DNA of 20,116 nt from Hypsibius dujardini (Eukaryota > Tardigrada > Eutardigrada > Parachela > Hypsibiidae), in the NCBI GenBank assembly GCA_001579985.1, contig LRSR01009251.1, forward strand, positions 1-20,116, given 5' to 3'. Below are positions 1 through 7,840 of this stretch, in pieces. A program made the position numbers and the translations under genes. Under the pieces are notes generated by a model. That model made no database searches, was not told where the DNA came from, and saw nothing but the letters and a program-made list of their open reading frames with translations. Position 1 is the first letter of the stretch. The number at the start of each line of letters is the position of its first letter.

Positions 1-111
1 GGGTCCGGGGAATGGGCAAAAGGAGCGGGGCAAAGGGTGGTTTTCAAACAATCGAACAATCAACCACCTGACTACCCCTTGCTCCGCCCCTTTTGCCCAT
101 ACCCCGGACCC
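1..111. repeat. Long imperfect inverted repeat (hairpin)
   Basis: Bases 1-38 and 74-111 are reverse complements at 34 of 38 positions, with a 35-base spacer. The arms are G-rich on one side (starting GGGTCCGGGG) and C-rich on the other (ending CCCCGGACCC). The element starts exactly at the window edge, so the arms may extend further left. It lies in the intron after coding exon 2 of GTF2F2. It could be a small foldback/MITE-like element or a local inverted duplication. No flanking target-site duplication can be judged because the left flank is missing. Confidence 0.8.
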
Positions 112-171
112 TCCAGTGTACTCAATCTTCTCGTTGATTGTGCAGTGTCTTCCCATGAGATCAGCACGTAC

Positions 172-824
172 CAGAGTCTCCAGTTTTCGCCATTACTGCC
201 ATCTTCTGCGACGCGAAGATAGTCAGCGGAACGTCATAACTGGTGGGGATCGTGTCGTCCGGTAAGATGCTCCTCTTCACCTTCATTTTAATCTCCACCT
301 TGCCGGCCTGTTTGGGGAAAAAGCAACTCAATCAATCAAGAGAATTTCCCAATCAACCAAAAGCTTTAAGTATAACGGCACGTCTTCGTATCTATCTCAT
401 CTCAGTCACACATCACAACAAAACTGTTCCCCCGAAGCTTTTTCTATCTATTAAGCTGAACCTATTCAAAATGACACTGAGGAAATCTGAAAATTACGCC
501 AAGGAGAGCGAGTATTGAATAGTGAGAATTTCGATCCAAAATTGAGCCAAATCAATCAATCAACGACTGCATATTAAATACAATTAGCGTGAAGAAGCAT
601 TGCTTGATTGCTTGATTGTCGCATACCGCTTTAGTGATGCTGAGCTGCCCGACATCTTCCTGGGTGGCCTTCTCAAAGGCCTGTGCCAGGTACTTTGGAA
701 CTTTGACCAACCACACCGGCCGGCTGCTGTTGCTGCATTCCAGTTTCTGTGATTCAATGGCGACGGCGGCCGTGGCGGGAGCTGCTGGTGCGGTTGACTG
801 AGAAGACGACTGGGAAGAAGACAT
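172..824 (-). CDS. GTF2F2: Transcription initiation factor IIF subunit beta (RAP30), 5' part
   Basis: Two coding exons are visible: 824-627 (66 codons, phase 0) and 307-172 (45 codons plus 1 base). A 319-base intron (GTATGC donor, CAG acceptor) separates them, and the gene continues past the left edge after a GTACGT donor at 171. Exon 1 encodes a 35-residue Ser/Ala/Thr-rich leader, then PVWLVKVPKYLAQAFEKA and VGQLSI. This is the hallmark start of the TFIIF-beta N-terminal dimerisation domain (human VWLVKVPKYLSQ...VGKLRI). Exon 2 continues with GKVEIKMKV and a VPLTIFASQKM segment, in the position of human PFVLQSVGGQTLTVF. TFIIF beta pairs with TFIIF alpha to bring RNA polymerase II to the preinitiation complex in the nucleus. 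The start ATG has A at -3. The leader is about 20 residues longer than in human. The winged-helix C-terminus lies outside the window. Confidence 0.9.
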
Positions 825-1503
825 TTTTTTGTGCCGAGGGGGGCTGGGGGAAATGTTTAGGGGTCCAGTGAATTTTCGGAGGACGTTTCTATGCGAGGTG
901 AGGCAGCTTTCTAATTCCGAGATAAGAAAAATAAAGGTGGAAAATGTGGAGCCAATTAGATATACAGAAAATGTCAACAAATGCAAGTTTGATGTTTTTG
1001 TTTTGCGGGCCCCTCGCACTCCGGGCGCTAAGGGGGTTGTGGGCGGGGCTTGTTTGACACACAGGGAACTCATTTGTCGCCATTTTATAGAATTTTATCA
1101 GACAGAAAAGCCGACTGTTTTCAAGTTTTTTTGCACACCTGTACAGTATCAGCAATATCATGTATATTATTGAATGAGCTTTAAAAAATCTGGTCGTATG
1201 AACATTTTCATTTTCATTTTCATTTTCAAATTTAAATTGTTTAACTTTTGTTAATAAAACGCGGCGAACAGTGTACGATCCCTGTACCGGATAGCACACA
1301 CTGGGAAACTGTGTAATGAGGCAGTGCATCCTTGCCTTGTCGTTGCGGTGGGAAAATTGGGCGTTCTCCCCGTTTACTGCGTGATTCGGTCCACCGACCA
1401 CGCGGACCACTTTTCTGCTTGACTTGTTGACGTTTCCTCCGTCGGGCATTTTTTCCCATCTCATCTTTTTCCTCACGGATTTCTCATGCGGCAAGTCCTC
1501 AAC
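825..1503. promoter_or_regulatory. Shared upstream region between divergent GTF2F2 and zinc-finger gene
   Basis: About 680 bases separate the two start codons, which point away from each other, so both promoters probably lie here (inference). I see no clear TATA box tied to either start. An A/T-rich (CATTTT)n tract lies in the middle. A stretch at 1294-1316, GCACACACTGGGAAACTGTG, resembles a ZNF143/STAF-type site and is also a small dyad (ACACA...TGTGT). Short open frames on both strands here lack codon or family support and were not called. Confidence 0.45.
1203..1227 (+). repeat. (CATTTT)4 hexanucleotide microsatellite
   Basis: Four perfect tandem copies of CATTTT, followed by C, in the intergenic region upstream of the zinc-finger gene. 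Confidence 0.9.
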
Positions 1504-3512
1504 ATGGCGGAGAAGCAGGCGCGCTTCCATAGTAAGTCTGATCTCTTGTGCAATTGAAGCGCTAATTGGTAAAAGGAAGGGAAGGGATTTCCATCTTGGC
1601 CTGTGGACCAAGCGGATTGGACTGGCGTCCATGATCTGACCAAATGCACAAAACAGAGCCATAATAACTCTTTTAAAATCAATTCGACAATGAAGCCATC
1701 ATTTTGTCTGTGATTTTGTGCAAATACTTGGTAGAATTAATTGGGGAGTTATTTTTTTTAATTAGCCATTTCTTTTGAACTAATCAACCAATCAATTGAG
1801 TTACTGTAGTGAATTCTGTGTCCTTTGCTAAGACCAGTCAAGAGCTCGATCCTTTCTCCTTTATGTTGAATTCTTTTGAGCTGATAAAAAAAACATAATC
1901 GTTAATTCTGTCGATATCACGTTATTTTGTTTCGTGCATTGCTGTCAAAATGTTCTTCCCACCAAAACTTGACAACCAAAGATCAATCAAGTGAACGAGC
2001 AGTCTGTTGATTGATTGATTGCAAAGTTGTTATAAAAGGCTTTGCAGTTCACCAAACAAGTGACGAGTGACTGGTCGATTGATTGATTGCACAGTTGTAA
2101 AGGCGTTGCAATCCACCAATCAAGCGAAGGACACACCCTTTTTATTATCCGCCTGGCTCTCAACCGATCAATCAACTGCTTCAGCGAACCATAACCTTTA
2201 TTCTTCCCTTTTTTTCAGTTGTGCATGGCTCCAACAACAGAAACAACAACAACGGCCAATTCCACCAGCACCAACTTCATCATCAGGCGCCGCCCCCGAC
2301 GACCATTTACGACGCCGTGGAGGTGGAAGAGGTCCACAACGGCCCGACGGAGGAAGTGTCGAGCGGGGAGTTCCAGAACGCCTCCACCACCGATGAAGAC
2401 GCCATGGCGCTGACGGAGATCGAGACGGAGACCGGGTTGGACTTGGCCTTCGACGCCAAACTCCCGCGACCGCTCTCCCCCGGGATGCAACGCCGCCCGA
2501 GGGTACAGTCAATGCCGATGGAAGTGACTCAAGTTGCGATGAAACCGGGGAAGGAGAAAGGCCGCCGTGGGAGGAAGAAGCGCCGTGCGACGACCGCGCT
2601 CGAGGAGGAGGACGATGGACGGACCGGACAGGCGGCAGCGGGGACGACGGGTCGGCCGTTTCAGCTCAAGTGGCTGCTCATGTACGAGTGGCTGCGGTAC
2701 GATCCCGACCGCAAGCATATGCATTGTACGTGGTGCCTGGAGGCGGGGAAGAAGAATGCCTTCGCCAAACCGGAAGGTGAGAGACTGTCCTCTTGGTGCT
2801 CCTGTCTTGTCTGTCTTATCTGTCTCTAACCGCCTGACTGTCTGCCTTATCTGCCTGCCTGTGTATCTGTCTGATTCTCCAGCCGTCTGTCTGCCTGCCT
2901 GTCTGTCTGTCTGTCTGGCTGCCTGTCTGGATGTTTGTCTGCCTGTCTGGATGTCTGGATGTCTGTCTGTCTGGATGTCTGTTTGTCTGGATGTCTGTCT
3001 GTCTGGATGTCTGTCTGGATGTCTGCCTGTCTGTCTGTCTGGATGTCTGTCTGGATGTCTGTCTGTTTGACTAATATTTCTTCTTCTCGCAATTCTTAGG
3101 GACGAACAATCACCGGAAGAGCAACTGCGATGAGCATCAGAAGAGCGTCGACCACCGCAATGCCGCGGAAGAGCACGCCCGGAAGCACCAAAACTTCCGC
3201 AAGAACCTCCAGGCTGACGAGGACGACGAGGGCGCGGACCCGATGATGAAGAACGTGACCGCGGTCCGCGGCCACGACGGCTCCATCGTCTACCAGGGCA
3301 ACGCGACGCGGGGCGCGCCGGTCCAGCCGGCGGCCTTGGAGCTCAACCCCGACCTCAACTTCCACGCGAAAAAGGCGCACATGCTGCTGTCGGGATTTTT
3401 GAGCCTCAAAAGTCTCCCCGCGTCGCTGTGCAGAGACATGCTGGAAATTATGCCCTTCATGTTCCCCGACTCGAAGATCGCCGCGGAGATTGCCAATCTC
3501 AACTTCCCTTGA
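1504..3512 (+). CDS. TTF/BED-like zinc-finger protein (ZNF862/C17orf113-type finger)
   Basis: Three coding exons: 1504-1531 (MAEKQARFH, phase 1 out, GTAAGT donor), 2219-2776 (GTGAGA donor) and 3100-3512. They give 332 residues, with the phase matching at both junctions. The ATG has A at -3 and G at +4. After an N-terminal Asn/Gln/His-rich stretch and an acidic region comes a basic run (residues about 118-132, GRRGRKKRR), a likely nuclear signal. Residues about 157-214 form one finger: an F-x3-WL-x2-Y-x-WL-x-Y-D block, then CTWC (C179, C182), then H208 and H214 in an H-x2-S-x2-H-x2-A context. This layout is that of the TTF-like finger of ZNF862, KIAA1586 and C17orf113, a group related to hAT transposon proteins (recalled, not searched). 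The finger is split by intron 2 between the CxxC and the His pair. The C-terminal ~60 residues end in a helical, hydrophobic tail with no motif I recognise. It is probably a nuclear DNA-binding protein; its targets are unknown. Confidence 0.8.
2006..2130 (+). repeat. 68-base degenerate tandem duplication with GATT core
   Basis: Within intron 1 of the zinc-finger gene, a segment starting GTTGATTGATTGATTGC (2006) recurs as GTCGATTGATTGATTGC (2074). Similar sequence follows in both copies: AAAGTTG / ACAGTTG, then GGC-TTTGCA / GGCGTTGCA, then CACCAAACAAG / CACCAATCAAG. The rest of this 687-base intron (1532-2218) is A/T-rich with scattered CAATCAA motifs, and nothing else was recognised in it. 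Confidence 0.7.
2805..3068 (+). repeat. Degenerate CTGT array in intron 2 of the zinc-finger gene
   Basis: Almost all of intron 2 (2777-3099) consists of CTGTCTGT with interruptions. From about 2935 it includes a recurring CTGGATGTCTGT phrase (a 12-16 base higher-order unit). The sense strand carries CTGT. Confidence 0.9.
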
Positions 3513-3818
3513 GATGATTGGTGGAGGACACAGACCGTTTCCTTCCACTACTCAAACTCGCATTTAGGCAGCTGATATTTCTTTATAATTTACGTTTTTT
3601 TAAAAGGCAATTACATAAATATATATAATATACTGGTGTTTTGTTTTAGCTCTTGTTTATGGTGGGACGTTTGTGTTTCTTTCTTTATTGTGTTCGTTTT
3701 GCGCGTGAAGTCGGCACGGTCGCATCTGAATCGCGTGGTTTGAATGCGACAGACAGACAGGCAGACAAATTGACCAACAGAGGCAGGCAGGCAGACAGAC
3801 AAACAGAAATACAAACAT

Positions 3819-3851
<33 letters not shown>

Positions 3852-4391
3852 TAGACAGATTGTCTGGCTTGTCTAGCTGCCTGTCTGCCCGTTTTTACTG
3901 TCTATTAACCTGTCTACGGAGTGACTAAAAAATAAGTAGTCAGTGTGTATGATGGCACTCGCATAAGACGATCAAAAGCAGACCTACAAACAATTTCTTT
4001 CTACAGGCCCTTTGATAACTATCCAAAGGGCGTTAAGCTGGTCAACCACTCTTCTATCTTTCTAGGTATCTACCTCCCTTCTGAATCGCGGAAACGCCCT
4101 TATCTGTTTCCTATAAGATGAGATCATTAAACTTTCTGCGAGACTTTTAACTGAGCCTGGACGATAGAGATAAAATCGGCAAAAGTCTTACGCCCCGTTG
4201 CCGTCGCCTGGCATAGTGTCTTTTCTACTGCAGTAGCCGAAGGGGCTGCGTAGTTTGTTGCACGTAGTCGATGTTTGCTCGATTCGCAGTAGACACTGTT
4301 TCTTCCCTCGTGAATAAGCCTGTGAATTTCTTCGGCCTTTTTCTCGCAGTTTTTGGAGGTGAAGATCAACACAGAGACCTGACTGGATAAA
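3513..4391. other. Intergenic region between zinc-finger gene and PAICS
   Basis: No gene was recognised in this 879-base stretch. No canonical AATAAA follows the zinc-finger stop; A/T-rich variants (CATAAA near 3615) are the only candidates. It contains the inverted GACA/CTGT array (3747-3916), a hairpin GCCCTTTG...CAAAGGGC at 4007-4031 with a 9-base loop, and a perfect 12-base palindrome CTACTGCAGTAG at 4225-4236. Bases from about 4127 on are more GC-rich and presumably hold the PAICS promoter and 5' UTR (inference). Confidence 0.5.
3747..3916. repeat. Head-to-head GACA/CTGT arrays (self-complementary)
   Basis: A GACA array (about 3747-3860, including eight near-perfect CAGA copies at about 3820-3858) is followed directly by a degenerate CTGT array (about 3861-3916). 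Because CTGT is the complement of ACAG, the two halves can pair into a long hairpin. This is the only place in the window where both orientations abut. Confidence 0.8.
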
Positions 4392-5235
4392 ATGGCACAA
4401 CCCGGGAAGCTCCTGAACGAAGGGAAGACTAAGATCATTTATGAAATCAATCCGGATCGAGCGGGACATGTCTTGATCAGCTCCAAGGACCGTATCACCG
4501 CGGGAGATGGCGCAAAGTCCGACGAGATGAAGGGGAAAGCGGTGGTGTCGAACCGGACGGCCTCCATGATTTTCAAGTATTTGAACGAAGTCGGTAAGTC
4601 TGAAGTTTCGTGTGTTTGCTGGTCTGTCTGTCTGTCGATTTGTATGTCTGTTTGTTTTGTCTGTGTGTCTCTGTGCCTTGTCTGTGTGTCTTGTCCGTGT
4701 GTCTGTCTATCTGTCTGTCGACTTGTATGTCTGTTTGACTTGTCTGTCTACCTGTGAGTCTGTGTGTCTGTGTCTTTGTGTGACTATCTGTGTCTGATTG
4801 TCTGGCCGTGTTTGTCTGTCAGACCTGTCTGCCTAACTGTCTGTCATGTCAATATTTCAAATTTTTAGTCTCTCTGCTTAGCTGCCTGATTGTCTATCTG
4901 GTCATGTTTGCCTGTATGTTTTCACCTGTCTGTGTCCCTCAATCGGATTGTGTATTTGTTTGTCTAGAAACTTCCTATATTTATGTCTATGCATGTCTAT
5001 GACTTGTTTTTCTAATCTGCTGACAGGAATTTACAACCACTTTGTTGAGGCCAATGACGACCGTTCTTTTATCGCTCGACGCTGCCACATGATCCCCTTG
5101 GAGTTTGTCACGCGTCGACTGGCCACCGGCTCCTTCCTCAAGCGCAACCTCGGTGTGCACGAAGGTTTCGTCTTTGCACCGCCTAAGCTGGAGACTTTCT
5201 TCAAGGTCTGCAATTTGGTCAACCGTAAAAAAAAC

Positions 5236-5295
<60 letters not shown>

Positions 5296-7733
5296 GAGTT
5301 TTCTGTTGGTCGAGTTGTCTGTCTTCAGGTGCTTTTGTTCAGCCCGTTTGTGTTTCTGCCCATCTTTCCTTTGGCTTGACCTGAAGAAGCAGTTGTCTGC
5401 TTCTTCGATCACGTTTTTGACTGTTTGAATTCTGAAGGTTCGCCTCTTAATTTTTAGGACGACGCCAACCACGATCCGCAATGGTCGTACGAGCAGGTCG
5501 TCTGCGCGAAACTGCAGTATCAAACGAAGAAGGGCCTGGTGGTTATCACCAAGGACAAAGTCAACTTGATGCTGGAACTGACCGGCACCATCTTTGAGAT
5601 CTTGGAGAGGGCGTGGCGCTCACAGGACTGCACGCTGGTCGACATGAAGATCGAATTTGGCGTCGACGACGAAACCGGTATTGATTGTCTGTGATGACCA
5701 GTTGGTCCATCTATCTTATCTAAATATTTCTGGGTTTGTCTGTCTATTTGTCTGATATCTTGCGTGCCTGCGTGCCTGCCGCTGCGTGCCTGCCGCTGCC
5801 TGCCTGCCTGACTACTGCATTGTGAATAAGTGTCTAATAATGTATTTCTTTATTCGAACCTAATTTAATTGCTTGTGTGTTTGTTTCCATTCTTGTTTAT
5901 TTGTCTGTCGGAATACGCATCTACTTGTCTGCCCATCTGTCTGTTCGTCTTGTTTAAGGGGAAATCATCTTGGCCGACATGATCGACAGCGATTCCTGGA
6001 GGCTGTGGCCGCACGGCGACCGTAAGCAGATGAAGGACAAGCAGGTGTACCGCGAGATCGCCAAAGCCACCGCCGAGGACCTGGTCAAGGTTAAGACCAA
6101 CTTTGAGTGGATCGCCGATCGACTGGATGAAATCTTTGCGCACAAGATCAACGCCCGGGCGGTCATCTTCATGGGGTCCGCTTCGGATTTGGAGTATGCC
6201 GAGAAGATTGCCAAGGAAGTGCGGTCGTTCGGCATTCAGGCAGTCCTGCAGGTGTTCTCTGCTCACAAGACCACGGCGTACACGCTGGAACAGGCGGCGG
6301 AATTCGAAGGTTCGCCCACTTACATAGCTGTCTGGCTTACAGACAGACAGTCACGCTAAGAAAGACAAACTTTAGCAGACCGGGTTGCGAAGAGATAGAC
6401 ATTAGACCAACAGGTTGTCGGACAGGCCAACAAACACAGCGAGAGATGGAGAGAGAGACAGGCAGACAGCAACACAGACAGACAGCCAGACACACAGTCA
6501 AACAGACAAATAATATACTGAGAACAGACATCTGGAGAGGCATAGATACCGACAGATAAAGAGACATTCAGAAGGACAGACCAGAGGGAGGCAGAAAGAC
6601 AGACAAACAGTCAGACATATAGGCGGACAGACAAGTGGTCAGGCAAACACATAGGCAGACATATAGGGATACAGGCAGGAAACTAAACGCGTATAGGCCT
6701 TCAAACAGACACCTAGAGACGTACAGGCAAGCATGAAGGTACCCAGTTGAGACAGATCCCGGTTGAATATACGTCGACACAGGCAGGCAGACTAAAAGGA
6801 AATAGATACGCTGATTCCGATGCAGACCGAAAAAAGGAACGATTATATGAAACTGAGATTTAGTGTTTTAAATGTACTTTCCTTGTGCGATAGCCGATGG
6901 CGTTCCGACTGTCTTTGTGGCCGTCGCCGGACGCAGCAACGGCCTCGGACCAGTCCTCTCCGGCAATGTGGTGTCCCCCGTCATCAACTGCCCTCCGCCG
7001 TCGGACCGCATTACGGAGGATGTCTGGTCTTCACTTCGTCTTCCCACCGGTAAACTTGTTCTAAATCTCATCCGGAAACGTAACTTTTGAATGTCGCCTC
7101 AACTGCTGTAGTTATTCTACGTGTCTATCCGAAATGCCTGCTTGCCCCCTTGATCATTTGTCTGCCTATCTGCCTTTATCCCTCCCTGTCTGTCTGAGTA
7201 AGAACAATTTTTATATGTCCATTTGTTCTGTCTGCCTCTTTGTCTCATTGTCTGTCTGAATGTGAACATGATTCGTTACTGGTCTGCCTATCTGCCTTTG
7301 TGCCTCCATGTCTTTCTGAACTTGACCATGATTCGCTGTGTCTGCCTGTCTGCCTTTGTGTTTTTCTGTCTGTCTGAACGACAGTACGATTTTTCACTTA
7401 TCTGGCTGCTTTTGGGTCTCCTTGACTGTAAACATAATTCCTCATTTTGTCTGCCTGTTTTGCTTTTGCGTCTTCTCTGCCTGAATTTCTCCTTGCAACT
7501 CGCCTTGTTGTATGTCTGACTCTTGATGAACAGCTGCCAAGTCTTATCTTGGTTCATTTTTAGGCCTCGGCTGCACCACGGTTCTGTCGCCGGACGCGGC
7601 CGCCTTGGCCGTGGCCAACATCATCGGCCTCTCCGACTACCGTGTCTGGGCGCAGGTCAAGGCTCGTCTCTACAACCAGAAGGTCACCATCGTCCGCGCC
7701 AACGAAAAGATTCAGGGCACTGCCTCCAAATAA
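4392..7733 (+). CDS. PAICS: Bifunctional SAICAR synthetase / AIR carboxylase
   Basis: Six coding exons: 4392-4593, 5027-5205, 5458-5677, 5959-6309, 6894-7049 and 7564-7733 (TAA). They total 1278 bases and give 425 residues, the same length as I recall for human PAICS. The enzyme carries out two steps of de novo purine synthesis in the cytosol: carboxylation of AIR to CAIR and ATP-dependent joining of aspartate to give SAICAR. The N-terminal SAICAR synthetase part shows [43 protein letters not shown] and DSDSWRLW. The C-terminal PurE-type part (from about residue 266) shows VIFMGSASD (269-277), SAHK (301-304) and [11 protein letters not shown] with SGN. All phases agree. The ATG has A at -3 and G at +4. 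Introns 2, 3 and 4 have weak donors (GTCTGC, GTATTG, GTTCGC), but similarity fixes the junctions of introns 2 and 4. All active-site motifs I can recall appear intact. Confidence 0.97.
4618..4950 (+). repeat. Degenerate CTGT array in PAICS intron 1
   Basis: Intron 1 (4594-5026) is mostly CTGT-like repeats with CTGTGTGTCT and CTGTCTATCTGT variants, starting about 25 bases after the donor. The sense strand carries CTGT. Confidence 0.85.
5235..5294 (+). repeat. Perfect (CTGT)15 microsatellite in PAICS intron 2
   Basis: Fifteen uninterrupted copies of CTGT begin 30 bases after the GTCTGC donor. This is the purest array in the window and so probably the youngest or most length-variable. Confidence 0.97.
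5730..5945 (+). repeat. Degenerate CTG-rich repeats in PAICS intron 3
   Basis: Intron 3 (5678-5958) holds CTGTCTATTTGTCTG stretches and a GC-richer block at about 5758-5810 built from GCGTGCCTG and GCCGCTG phrases. A second short CTGT block precedes the acceptor. Confidence 0.75.
6336..6795 (+). repeat. Degenerate GACA array in PAICS intron 4 (opposite orientation)
   Basis: Most of intron 4 (6310-6893) is CAGACA-type repeat with many interruptions. The sense strand carries GACA here, unlike the other PAICS introns. Confidence 0.85.
7140..7480 (+). repeat. Degenerate CTGT/CTGCC repeats with ~60-base periodic phrase in PAICS intron 5
   Basis: In intron 5 (7050-7563), phrases of the form TCTGCCTNTCTGCCTTTGTG and CTGAACNTGANCATGATTCG recur near 7160, 7255-7300 and 7310-7375. 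This suggests an old minisatellite grown from CTGT/CTGCC units. Confidence 0.65.
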
Positions 7734-7818
7734 GAGGAAGCTGCCTTTACAGAACGTTCTTATTTTACCGTCTTATAACATCCATGTCTGTCTTTAAAAA
7801 AAGGGACGGAAACAACAG

Positions 7819-7824
7819 AATAAA
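7819..7824 (+). terminator. PAICS poly(A) signal AATAAA
   Basis: A canonical AATAAA lies 86 bases after the PAICS stop codon. Cleavage 10-30 bases later would fall at or just inside the end of the convergent CPAP coding region (stop at 7841-7843). Confidence 0.7.
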
Positions 7825-7840
7825 GAAATGGCGCAACACA

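Noticed and set aside
1241-1459. 72-codon minus-strand frame starting MGKNARRRKRQQ
   Set aside because: The Arg/Lys-rich start looks protein-like, but there is no family match, no splice partner and no promoter evidence. It overlaps other open frames, so I treat it as chance.
889-1662. 257-codon minus-strand open frame between GTF2F2 and the zinc-finger gene
   Set aside because: It covers the whole divergent promoter, includes a Glu/Asn run from the CATTTT microsatellite, and overlaps the first exon of the zinc-finger gene. No domain is recognisable.
2847-3092. Cys/Leu/Ser/Val-rich or Asp/Arg/Gln/Thr-rich repetitive frames over the CTGT arrays (also near 4600-5000, 5230-5300, 8062-8670, 10150-10270, 10830-11210, 18890-19156)
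   Set aside because: A tetranucleotide without stop codons stays open in several frames and encodes (V)CLSVCL or TDRQ repeats. All lie inside inferred introns or intergenic arrays.
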